The notes under the pieces were generated by a model. The model did no database searches. It was not told the DNA's origin and worked only from the letters and a program-made list of their open reading frames with translations. Shown here one piece after another: positions 1 through 8,220 of a stretch of 12,450 bases of DNA. Position 1 is the first letter of the stretch; each line of letters opens with the position of its first letter. The translations under genes and the position numbers were made by a program. The DNA is taken from positions 1 through 12,450 of the forward strand of contig JAUMVL010000037.1 in the NCBI GenBank assembly GCA_030530185.1, in the 5' to 3' direction. The DNA is from Clostridia bacterium (GTDB lineage Bacteria > Bacillota > Clostridia > Christensenellales > CAG-138).

Positions 1-2733
1 GCACTTGGCACACAGACGGATATCGACCAGTATCAATTCGATTATCGAACCATCACCGAGCCGGAGATCTCGATCGCCAATGCACAAAATCCCGACAAAA
101 CGGTCATCATTGCGGTTCCGGTTGAACCGATTGCGTTTGACGGAAAAACGTTCGTTGTCTGTTTTATTGAGATTGATATGCAGGTGATGCTGCAGGGCGT
201 TTCCATGCAGACGCAAAACTCGGAGGCGACATACTGTAATATTTATACGCGCGATGGTGTCGCGCTGAGCAATGCGATTCTCGGCGGCTTTGCTGTGGAG
301 GACAATCTTCTGAAAGCGATGGAGCATGCCGACTTTGAGGAGGGGTATTCGCTGCAGACGCTTCTTGACGACTTTACCGAAGGGCGAAAGGGCGCAGTAT
401 CCTTTTCGTATAATGGAGTACAGGAAACGTTGAGCTACGTGCCGGTGGAGGGGACCGACTGGCTGTTGACCTATCTGATTCGGGAAAGCGTCATCAGCGA
501 ACAGATCCGAACGGTATCGGACGGCATCATTCGTCGCAGCTTGCTTCAGTCCGCTTTAGCGGCGCTTGTGCTGCTCATTCTATTCAGCATCATCATTGTG
601 CAGACCAAGCGTTCCGCAAAGATTGCACTGGAGAAGGAGACGGCCGAGGCGGAGAACCGCGTCAAACAGCAGACGCTGGAACAACGGCTTGCACTCCAGG
701 AAAAGCTGCTCGAACAGGAACGGCAGGGGCAGCAGCAGCACAAGCTGATTACGGCGCTGGCATCGGACTATTGGAGCGTTTACTATATTGAACTGGACCG
801 GGATCACGGCATCTGCTATCAATCGCACGCGGACATAGACAACGGATTCAAGGTTGGAGATGAGTTTCCGTATCTTGAATCGGTCACGGCTTATGCGAAC
901 CAGTATGTGACAGATGCATATCGGGACGAGTTTCTGCACTTTGTACAGCCGGATTCCGTGCGTGCGGGTCTGCGCGATGAGCGCGTGATCTCCTATCGGT
1001 ATATGGTGTATCGCCACGGACGCGAGTCGTATGAGATGGTTCGGTTTGCGGGCGTACATCATTCGGAGACCCCGGAAGATCAGCTGATCCATGCGGTCGG
1101 TGCATGCTTTACGGACGTCGATGCGGAAACCCGCCGTGCCATGGCCCAGAACGAAGCACTCGGCGCTGCGCTTGTCGCGGCGGAGGAGGCGAATAAGGCC
1201 AAGACCACATTTTTGTCCAACATGAGCCATGAGATCCGTACCCCGATGAATGCAATCATCGGTCTCGACAACATCGCGCTGAACGATCCGAATACGCCGC
1301 AGGTTACGCGCGGATATTTGGAAAAGATCGGCGATTCGGCCGAGCATCTGCTGAATCTGATCAACGATATTCTGGATATGTCGCGGATCGAGTCCGGACG
1401 GATGATGCTGAAGAACGAGGAGTTTTCGTTCTCCAAACTCATGGAAACGATCAATACGATGTTCAGCGCGCAATGCCAGGAAAAAGGCTTGGATTACCAG
1501 TGCCACATCAACGGATCGGTCGATGATACTTACATTGGCGACAACATGAAGCTGCGACAGGTGCTGATTAGTATTCTTGGCAACGCAGTCAAGTTTACGC
1601 CGGAGGGCGGAAAAGTTGCAATGACCATTGAACGTACGGCACAGTTCGAGGGGAAAACGACGCTGTGTTTCCGGGTTTCCGATACCGGAATCGGAATCAG
1701 CAAGAAATATCTGCCGCATATTTTCGAGGCGTTCAGCCAGGAGGATTCTTCGACCACAAACAGGTACGGCAGCTCGGGACTCGGATTGGCCATTACAAAG
1801 AACATCGTCGAGATGATGAACGGCAATATTCAGGTTGAGAGCGAGAAGGGTGTTGGTACGACATTTACCGTCGTTGTAACGCTGATCAATGCGGAGCAGC
1901 ACGCCGAGGAAAGTACAGAGATCAATCCGCAAGACATGAGCGTACTGATTGTTGATGATGACCCGATCGCCTGCGAGCATGCCAAACTGGTTCTGGGCAA
2001 GGCCGGGATTGCATCCGAGATTGCAGCTTCCGGCTTGGAAGCCATCGAAATGGTGAAACTAAGGCATGCGCGGCGTGCACCGTATAATCTGATCCTTGTG
2101 GATTGGCAGATGCCTGAGATGGACGGCGTGGAGACGACGCGCCGCATCCGTGAAATCGTCGGAAACGAATCGGCGATTATCATCCTGACCGCTTATCGGT
2201 GGGACGACGTTTTGGAGGAAGCGGTGCAGGCCGGCGTCGACAGCTTTATTCCCAAGCCGCTCTTTGCAACCACGGTAATCGAGGAATTCAAGGAGGCGGT
2301 CAAGCGGAAAAAACTGTCGACGAAACGGGAAGAACGCCGTGCCGATCTGACCGGCCGCAGGATTTTGCTTGCGGAGGATATGCAGGTGAACGCCGAGATC
2401 ATGCAGATGGTGCTTCAGATGCGCGAAATGGAGACGGATCTTGCGGAAAACGGCAGAATCGCCGTGGAAAAGTTCGCCGAACATCCGGAGGGATATTATG
2501 ATGCAATCCTGATGGATATGCGCATGCCGGAAATGGATGGTCTGGAAGCGACCCAAATCATCCGCGCCATGGAGCGTTCCGACGCGAAAACGATCCCGAT
2601 CATCGCGCTGACGGCAAACGCCTTCGACGAGGATGTGCAGCACAGTCTGCAAGCCGGACTGAATGCGCATTTGAGCAAGCCGGTCGAGCCGGAAACCTTG
2701 TTTGAAACGCTGGAGCTGCTGATCCCTGCGTGA
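1..2733 (+). CDS. Hybrid sensor histidine kinase with two receiver domains (5' end outside the window)
   Basis: Membrane-bound sensor kinase that should autophosphorylate on His and pass the phosphate to its own receivers. The frame is open from base 1 with no credible start, so the N-terminus lies upstream; numbers here count from the first visible codon. Residues 1-175 look like an extracytoplasmic Cache-type sensor, 180-202 form a transmembrane helix (LLQSALAALVLLILFSIII), and 205-250 form a Glu/Gln-rich signalling coiled coil followed by a PAS-like stretch to about 380. HisKA has the H-box SHEIRTPMN (His 410). The ATPase has N-box Asn 528, DTGIG at 561-565 and GSSGLGLAI at 590-598. Receiver 1 has VDWQMPEMDG (Asp 701) and Lys 752; receiver 2 has LMDMRMPEMDG (Asp 839) and a C-terminal SKP Lys. 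All catalytic residues are present. No HPt domain follows receiver 2, so any onward relay needs a separate HPt protein. No DNA-binding regulator gene adjoins it within the window. The signal sensed is unknown. Confidence 0.95.
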   Translation, partial: ALGTQTDIDQYQFDYRTITEPEISIANAQNPDKTVIIAVPVEPIAFDGKTFVVCFIEIDMQVMLQGVSMQTQNSEATYCNIYTRDGVALSNAILGGFAVEDNLLKAMEHADFEEGYSLQTLLDDFTEGRKGAVSFSYNGVQETLSYVPVEGTDWLLTYLIRESVISEQIRTVSDGIIRRSLLQSALAALVLLILFSIIIVQTKRSAKIALEKETAEAENRVKQQTLEQRLALQEKLLEQERQGQQQHKLITALASDYWSVYYIELDRDHGICYQSHADIDNGFKVGDEFPYLESVTAYANQYVTDAYRDEFLHFVQPDSVRAGLRDERVISYRYMVYRHGRESYEMVRFAGVHHSETPEDQLIHAVGACFTDVDAETRRAMAQNEALGAALVAAEEANKAKTTFLSNMSHEIRTPMNAIIGLDNIALNDPNTPQVTRGYLEKIGDSAEHLLNLINDILDMSRIESGRMMLKNEEFSFSKLMETINTMFSAQCQEKGLDYQCHINGSVDDTYIGDNMKLRQVLISILGNAVKFTPEGGKVAMTIERTAQFEGKTTLCFRVSDTGIGISKKYLPHIFEAFSQEDSSTTNRYGSSGLGLAITKNIVEMMNGNIQVESEKGVGTTFTVVVTLINAEQHAEESTEINPQDMSVLIVDDDPIACEHAKLVLGKAGIASEIAASGLEAIEMVKLRHARRAPYNLILVDWQMPEMDGVETTRRIREIVGNESAIIILTAYRWDDVLEEAVQAGVDSFIPKPLFATTVIEEFKEAVKRKKLSTKREERRADLTGRRILLAEDMQVNAEIMQMVLQMREMETDLAENGRIAVEKFAEHPEGYYDAILMDMRMPEMDGLEATQIIRAMERSDAKTIPIIALTANAFDEDVQHSLQAGLNAHLSKPVEPETLFETLELLIPA

Positions 2734-2760
2734 GAAAACGAATCATTCTTTTACAGAACG

Positions 2761-2790
2761 AAAGCACACAGAACGCCTGTGTGCTTTTAT
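2761..2790. terminator. Stem-loop terminator shared by the convergent kinase and GH43 genes
   Basis: A perfect 10-bp stem, AAAGCACACA (2761-2770) with TGTGTGCTTT (2778-2787), encloses a 7-nt loop and is followed by a short T/A stretch on the + strand. It lies 27 bases after the kinase stop and 15 bases beyond the GH43 stop on the other strand. The U-tract is short in both directions, particularly on the minus strand, so efficiency is uncertain, but the convergent position fits a bidirectional terminator. Confidence 0.75.
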
Positions 2791-2802
2791 AGGTTGTTTG
2801 GG

Positions 2803-4224
2803 TTATGCGATTGTGAATGACACAAAGTCCGCGGCATCGGGACCCTGATAGCGGAAATAGAGCGCATGGACACCTGCCTCAATCGAAAGCGGTGCGCTGC
2901 CGTTCATCGGAACGGTCGCAATAATTTTCTTGCCGTCAGGATCGGTCGAGACAACGAACTTGCCGGTACCGCGTCCGGTGACGGAAATCTTGTTTTCCGT
3001 GCCGTCAAAGTCAAAATACTTGAACCCCGCGACGGAACCGTCGCGCATATTGGCGATGTATTGATCGCCGTTTTCTTCGCGGTCTTTGCCGGACTGCGTA
3101 AAGTACGGATGCGCTTCGAGCCGCTTTTTCGGATTCTTCCCGTCCACGCGGCCGGTCTCGTGGTTCTTTGCCCACAGGTTGCACGCGATCCGCGCTTCGT
3201 AGGTGCCTTTGCCGATCAGCGGCTTGCCGTTCAAACCGCAGCTTGTCAGTTCCGCCTGCTTGAAGCCGCCGTCCGGCGTTCTTTCCAGTTTCTCCGCGCA
3301 GGCTTGTCTTGCGTAACTGCTTCTGTCCGTCTGCCGGTGGTAGAAGATGTACCAATCATCCCCGATATTCAAAAGCCCGCCATGCGTGTTGCCGAGATAG
3401 TTGTTTGCATGGCTCTCGTCCTCGTTGCCGTTGAGATATAGATCTCCGAGATCGACCAGTACGCCGCCGTAGGTAAAGTCGCGGTCGGGGTAATCGCTCA
3501 TGGCATAGCAGAGATCGTGGTTATACTGGGAGGAATACACGAAGCAGTACTTTCCGTCTACTTTACGGATAGAGGATGCTTCAAAGAACGCATGTGGGAA
3601 CGCGCCTTCCTTGCCCTTGATCGGGAAGATCACCTTCGGTTCCTGCTTGATGGTCACCATATCGGGTTCCAGCTCCATGACCACGCCGCCGTCGTTGCGG
3701 AGATTATGCCAACGGGAGGCGACAAACGGAACCTTCGTTTCAAAGCCCGAATACAGCCATACTCTGCCGTCGTCGTCGGTCAGCACACCGGGATCGAACG
3801 GGAACTGTTCACCGGACTTCTTGCCCCATACCTTGCCGCTTTTATGATGCACTTTGCCGTAAAACTCATATTTGCCTGCAGGGGTATCACAGACGGCGAC
3901 GCCGAACTCGCCCAAGAAGTCAAAGGCGTAATAGAGATAATATCGACCATCCGGACCCTGCGTCACGTCCGGCGCATACAAACTGCGGATGCCGAGCTTG
4001 TTGCCCGGATCCTGCGTTTTCCGATAGATCACGCCCTCATAGCGCCAGTCGGAAAGATCATCCACTGGCGCGCTCCAGCAGACATAATCGTTGACGCAGA
4101 AGATCGGCGCACCGAACGCGTCGTGGCTGCCGTAGACATATACGCGATCGCCGAACACATGGGGTTCGCCGTCGGGGACGTACTCCCAACTGGGAAGATA
4201 AGGGTTATAGACCTGCTGTTTCAT
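2803..4224 (-). CDS. Glycoside hydrolase family 43, intracellular, with C-terminal beta-sandwich
   Basis: Probable exo-acting arabinofuranosidase/xylosidase-type enzyme of the five-bladed beta-propeller GH43 fold, 473 residues. Landmarks: PDGEPHVF with Asp 18 as the likely general base, YAPDV with Asp 86 as the pKa-modulating Asp, and FFEASS with Glu 215 as the likely general acid, followed by HGGLLNIGDDWYIFYHR typical of later propeller blades. Residues about 380-473 (AGFKYFDFDG ... ALYFRYQG ... FVSFTI) resemble the CBM6-like domain found at the C-terminus of many GH43 proteins. There is no signal peptide, so it probably acts in the cytoplasm on imported oligosaccharides. Start: an in-frame ATG 57 bases upstream (4279-4281) overlaps the -35 box, whereas the chosen ATG has GGAGGT (4229-4234) four bases before it and the family-like opening MKQQVYNPYLPSWEY. 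It stands alone, without transporter or regulator neighbours, so the exact substrate cannot be named. Confidence 0.93.
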   Translation of the reverse strand: MKQQVYNPYLPSWEYVPDGEPHVFGDRVYVYGSHDAFGAPIFCVNDYVCWSAPVDDLSDWRYEGVIYRKTQDPGNKLGIRSLYAPDVTQGPDGRYYLYYAFDFLGEFGVAVCDTPAGKYEFYGKVHHKSGKVWGKKSGEQFPFDPGVLTDDDGRVWLYSGFETKVPFVASRWHNLRNDGGVVMELEPDMVTIKQEPKVIFPIKGKEGAFPHAFFEASSIRKVDGKYCFVYSSQYNHDLCYAMSDYPDRDFTYGGVLVDLGDLYLNGNEDESHANNYLGNTHGGLLNIGDDWYIFYHRQTDRSSYARQACAEKLERTPDGGFKQAELTSCGLNGKPLIGKGTYEARIACNLWAKNHETGRVDGKNPKKRLEAHPYFTQSGKDREENGDQYIANMRDGSVAGFKYFDFDGTENKISVTGRGTGKFVVSTDPDGKKIIATVPMNGSAPLSIEAGVHALYFRYQGPDAADFVSFTIA

Positions 4225-4239
4225 AAGCACCTCCGCATC

Positions 4240-4257
4240 ATACTGTATTGTCAGTAT
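4240..4257. promoter_or_regulatory. Candidate operator: 18-bp inverted repeat over the GH43 -10 box and start site
   Basis: The + strand reads ATACTG TATTGT CAGTAT, a perfect 6-bp inverted repeat with a 6-bp centre. It covers five bases of the -10 box and the expected transcription start, the usual place for a repressor site of a sugar-utilisation gene. The binding protein is not encoded in the window and the sequence does not match a CRE-type site. Confidence 0.5.
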
Positions 4258-4281
4258 AGCAAATCGGACGCCTCTTTTCAA
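4253..4281 (-). promoter_or_regulatory. Vegetative promoter of the GH43 gene
   Basis: On the minus strand TTGAAA (4281-4276), a 17-bp spacer and TATACT (4258-4253) form a near-consensus housekeeping-sigma promoter. Transcription would start near 4246, about 22 bases before the chosen ATG and just upstream of the GGAGGT site. This also rules out the longer ATG at 4279-4281 for this transcript. Confidence 0.8.
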
Positions 4282-4292
4282 TCCGGATGATC

Positions 4293-4327
4293 AAAAAAGC
4301 CCAAAAAGCGGAAGCTTTCCGGGCTTT
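4293..4327 (-). terminator. Intrinsic terminator of the ABC transporter operon
   Basis: Read on the minus strand, AAAGCCC (4327-4321) pairs with GGGCTTT (4302-4296), and an inner stem AAAGC/GCTTT (4318-4314 with 4309-4305) closes a 4-nt loop; two mismatches separate the stems. The stem runs into six consecutive T (4298-4293). It lies 35 bases after the permease stop and just before the GH43 -35 box, insulating the two minus-strand units. Confidence 0.85.
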
Positions 4328-4361
4328 GCAACGAAACAGGTGTGTTTTTTTGATTGTTGAA

Positions 4362-7183
4362 TCAGAGGTTTTCGTTTTTCAGCGCGTCGATCGGATTATC
4401 CTTTTTGATCTTGCGCGCGGCATAGAGCATCGTCACAAACACGACGAGGAACACGCTGAACACAGCAATGACAACGCTGTACCACGGGATGTAGAATGAC
4501 TGCTCGATTGTGCCGGACATGACTTTCCAGATCAAGAACGTGAACAGCGCGGCAGCGGGCAGACCCCAAAGCAGCCCCTTCAGTCCGTAGATGATGCATT
4601 CATAGTTCAGCATCTTCCGGAAGCCCTTTTCTCCGAGACCGATGGATTTCAGCATCGCAAACTCCCGGCGGCGCAGGAGGATGTTTGTCGTGATCGTGTT
4701 GAACACGTTCGCCACCGCGATCAGCGAGATCAGGATGATGAATCCATAAGCGAAGATATTCACGATCACGATCAGCAGACGCTCCATCTCGCTGCTCTCC
4801 GCAAGGTCGTTCACACCGAGTCCGTTCATCGTTTCGGCGACGTTCAGCATTTCCGCCGCAGCGGCAGAGTGATTATCCGCCTGGAAGCAGAAAGCGGCGT
4901 TCTGCCGGACGGCAGCAGCGGTTTCAGCGTCGAGCACCTCCGCCATGCGGCTATAGGGATACAGGATCGCACCGTTGCCGGGCAGGATGATCCGGGTCGT
5001 CTTGCAAGGGGCGGCGATGGTCAGCGAAAACGTACGATACAGCGTATCCTCCGGCACGACCTCGAGCTTGCTACTGTCGAAGATCGATACATCGAACGTG
5101 CCGGTCTGCTCATAGGCGAGCAGTGCGTTGCCGAGGATCGAGTTGCCGTCTGCGTCGGACGCGTTCAGCCGGATCATGTCGGTCGCATCGTAGAAACCGA
5201 CCTGTCCTTCTTCGATGCCGAGCGCGCGGAGCGCCTCGGTTGGCAGGATTCCATCCGGCGCAAAGAGCGTCTTGTTTTCGGGAAGAGTCCGTTCATGCTT
5301 TGCGGCGACTTGGATCGGGAACGCAGATGGATCGACCGTGTTGAACCTTTTAAAAACCAACTTGCCGTCTTTATAGGTGCGGTCCGTACGCTCGTTGACC
5401 AGCATTCCCTGCGGCGCGTAATCGAAATACGCATCTGCCGGCTGACCGTTCTCCGTGGCGATCTTGCGGAACGTATCGTCGTCCACAAACAGGATTGGCG
5501 GATAGATCGCCTCCTCGGCAGCATCCGGGGCAATCTCATACAGGTCTTTGTAATCAGCGGACAGATCAGCGGTGCGAAATGCCGTGTTAAACCGGTCTTG
5601 GACATAATAGCTGCCCGCGGTGACGGTCTCCGCTTCCGCAAGCCGCTTGTAAAGCGTCTCGGGCGCTTCCTCGCCCTGATAGTATACATAGATGTCCGCG
5701 GCGTTCACGTCGCCGATGACACCATTGATCGAATCGCGCAGGTACGAGGTCAGCGAGCTTGCCGAGATGAACAGCACGATGCTGAGGAACAGCGATAAAA
5801 CGGTCGCGCGGTAACGCTTGCGGTTGCGCTTGAAATTTTTGGCGGCCATCATGCCCTCAAACCCGAACAGCTTTTGCGTAAGCCGCGACGTTTTGACTTC
5901 GCGGATGGACAGCTTAACGTCGTTGCTTTGGCGAATCGCGCTGATCGGATCGATCTTCACCGCGCGGAGCGCCGGAATGCGGGCAGAAAGCAAGGTGGTA
6001 ACGAGGCAGACGAGTACCGAGATGGCGAGCATGACCGGACTGATGACAAGGTGCATCCGCACGCCCGATGCGGCGGTGGCGTCGCTCATCATCCGTACGA
6101 GCATCTTGGATACGACGCGCAGCGTTACGCCGATGCCGACAAGACCGAGCAGCAGCCCGAGCCCGATGCCGATAAAGCCGAGCAGCAGCGCTTCATACCG
6201 CACCATCGCGCGGATCTGCTTTTTGGTCGCGCCGATGGAGCGCAGGATCCCGAACTGGCGCGTGCGCTCGGACACGGAGATCGCAAACGAATTGTAGATC
6301 AGCGAGATCGAACCGAAGGCAACGAGCGCAACGAGCATGCCGGCAATGCTGTACAGCGTGACAATCAGCGCGTTATCGGATGCGCCGTAATAGCGCAGAA
6401 TCGAAAGGTGTCCCGTAATGTTGTCGGAAATTGTCTGCGTATTGCGGAAGTTTTGATAGAACAGCGGCATTTTCAGCGTGGCAAACACGCGATATTCGCC
6501 GATGCCCTCGCCGACGGTCAGCGCCCGGTAGCAAAAGCGCTCCGGCTCAATGAATCGGTCAAAATCGGCATAGACGCCGACGACCGTATAACTGCATGTT
6601 TGCGGCGAGGCTATCGTTTCGCCGCCTTCTTCGCCTTGATAGGGACGGCGCTCGTTCAGGACGTCGCCGTTTGCGGCAACGCGTTTGCCGATCGGCAGCG
6701 ACAGCGTCTGTCCGATCGCGCCCTCCATGCGTTCGCGGATTTTCCGACTGGTCAGTCCGCTTTCGGAGAACCAGTCGGCGGGGAGGAGCAGCTCGTTTTC
6801 GTTTTGCGGCATCCGACCCTCGGCAAGCCGCACCGACAAAAGTCCCTTCGGATCGGCGCCGAGCGCGTCAATGCAGAGCAGCGGACGGCGATCTTCGCCT
6901 GTGCCGGTTTCATCCGACCAGCCGACAAGCTCCCACATCGTGCTGTCCTTGACCGCGTCCTGCGCGGCGGCGGCAGCGGCGCTGTCCCTGTCGAGACCGT
7001 AATAGTAGACTTGATAGTAGCCATCGGATGCGCCCTCGGTGTCCAGCATGAACATCAGGCCGCTGTATGCGCCCTCCAAAACGGCCACGACGAGCGCCAT
7101 GCTGAGCATAATACCGATGATGGTTGCCCAGGTGCGCGTCGGGTTTTTGGCAAGCGTCTTGCGGACGGTACGGTGCAGAATGT

Positions 7184-7187
<4 letters not shown>
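4362..7187 (-). CDS. ABC transporter permease, FtsX/MacB type, two-module, 941 aa
   Basis: Integral membrane partner of the ATPase encoded just upstream. I see about eight transmembrane segments: residues 21-43, 273-300, 333-358, 381-404, 458-478, 804-828, 865-888 and 903-924. Large extracytoplasmic regions lie at about 45-270 and 480-800. Two FtsX-like modules are visible, each with the coupling motif near the ATPase interface: RQFGILRSIGATKKQIR (about 310-326) and REFAMLKSIGLGEKGFR (about 841-857). Such type VII ABC systems usually do not import; they move or extract lipids, lipoproteins or peptides, or sense antimicrobial peptides. The substrate here is not deducible. The ATG overlaps the ATPase stop (ATGA, 7184-7187) and has GGGGGAAG about five bases upstream, which argues for translational coupling. 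The protein is complete, ending in DALKNENL. Confidence 0.93.
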
Positions 7188-7876
<689 letters not shown>

Positions 7877-7910
7877 GATGGGGATCTCCTTTTTCACTTG
7901 CTTTGCGTTC

Positions 7911-7944
7911 AGTTTATCAGACGAAAGTGACAGTTCGGTGACAG
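7911..7944 (-). promoter_or_regulatory. ABC operon promoter with a PhoB/OmpR-type direct-repeat box
   Basis: On the minus strand two identical heptamers, CTGTCAC (7944-7938) and CTGTCAC (7933-7927), are separated by CGAA, an exact 11-bp period. Ten bases later comes TAAACT (7916-7911), a weak -10. The expected -35 position (ACCGAA) does not resemble TTGACA, as for activator-dependent promoters. The box closely resembles the PhoB box of enterobacteria and has its spacing to the -10, but in a Clostridia-like genome any OmpR-family response regulator could bind it. Confidence 0.6.
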
Positions 7945-7945
7945 C

Positions 7946-7957
7946 TTTCTTAAGAAA
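7946..7957. repeat. 12-bp perfect palindrome TTTCTTAAGAAA upstream of the ABC box
   Basis: TTTCTTAAGAAA is self-complementary without a centre gap and lies one base beyond the CTGTCAC repeats, in the intergenic region between the divergent operons. It may be a second protein site, but AT-rich palindromes of this length can occur by chance. Confidence 0.3.
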
Positions 7958-8041
7958 CCCCGTTTTTTTATGAACGTTTTGTGAAGGAATGCAGGTTCAG
8001 ATGCGAATTGCTTTGATGCAAGGTCAGAAAAGAGAATTTGA

Positions 8042-8071
8042 TTGCCGGCACTCCGCGGCGCGTGCTATAAT
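8042..8071 (+). promoter_or_regulatory. Distal promoter P1 of the BMP-like/phosphoesterase operon
   Basis: TTGCCG (8042-8047), an 18-bp spacer and a perfect TATAAT (8066-8071) preceded by TGC form an extended -10 promoter. It would start a transcript near 8078, leaving a leader of about 140 bases before the BMP-like gene. Confidence 0.65.
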
Positions 8072-8136
8072 AAAATGGCCGCGTAAAGACTGCGTATCAA
8101 AGCCGCAAAACCTTTGTACCGATCGGACGATCTCGC

Positions 8137-8165
8137 TTGACAGCATGCAAGCACAGTGGTACAAT
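8137..8165 (+). promoter_or_regulatory. Proximal promoter P2 of the BMP-like/phosphoesterase operon
   Basis: A perfect TTGACA (8137-8142), a 17-bp spacer and TACAAT (8160-8165) form a strong housekeeping promoter. The predicted start is near 8172, nine bases before the AAGGAG at 8181-8186. Confidence 0.8.
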
Positions 8166-8180
8166 GCGGAAAATTTGGAA

Positions 8181-8220
8181 AAGGAGCGTTTTGTGCTTCC
8201 ATACAAAGCGAACGACATAG
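8181..8220 (+). other. Ribosome binding site and possible 9-codon leader frame before the BMP-like gene
   Basis: AAGGAG (8181-8186) is well placed for TTG at 8191 or GTG at 8193, not for the BMP-like ATG 34 bases downstream. The TTG frame reads MCFHTKRTT and stops with TAG at 8218-8220, directly abutting ATG 8221 (TAGATG). The GTG is in another frame that overlaps the gene start and ends at 8336. Either could couple translation to the main gene. This is inferred from spacing only. Confidence 0.3.

Larger units (their letters stand above)
7898..8220. other. Divergent intergenic regulatory region
   Basis: This stretch has no convincing gene on either strand. It holds, from left to right, the ABC operon promoter with its direct-repeat box, the palindrome at 7946-7957, about 85 bases with nothing recognised, and two promoters reading rightward at 8042-8071 and 8137-8165. 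A ribosome binding site and a very short leader frame lie just before the BMP-like gene. No riboswitch or tRNA fold was recognised. Confidence 0.7.

Noticed and set aside
580..1980. Open frame on the - strand (466 codons) opposite the histidine kinase
   Set aside because: It is antisense to well-defined HisKA and HATPase motifs, is rich in Arg, His, Leu and Ile without recognisable domains, and has no promoter or terminator of its own.
3517..4290. Open frame on the + strand (257 codons) opposite the GH43 gene
   Set aside because: It is antisense to the catalytic propeller of the hydrolase and crosses its promoter. No family resemblance was seen.
8119..8126. CCGATCGG palindrome between promoters P1 and P2
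   Set aside because: Eight bases are too short to distinguish from chance in this GC-rich DNA, and it is not aligned with either promoter's core elements.
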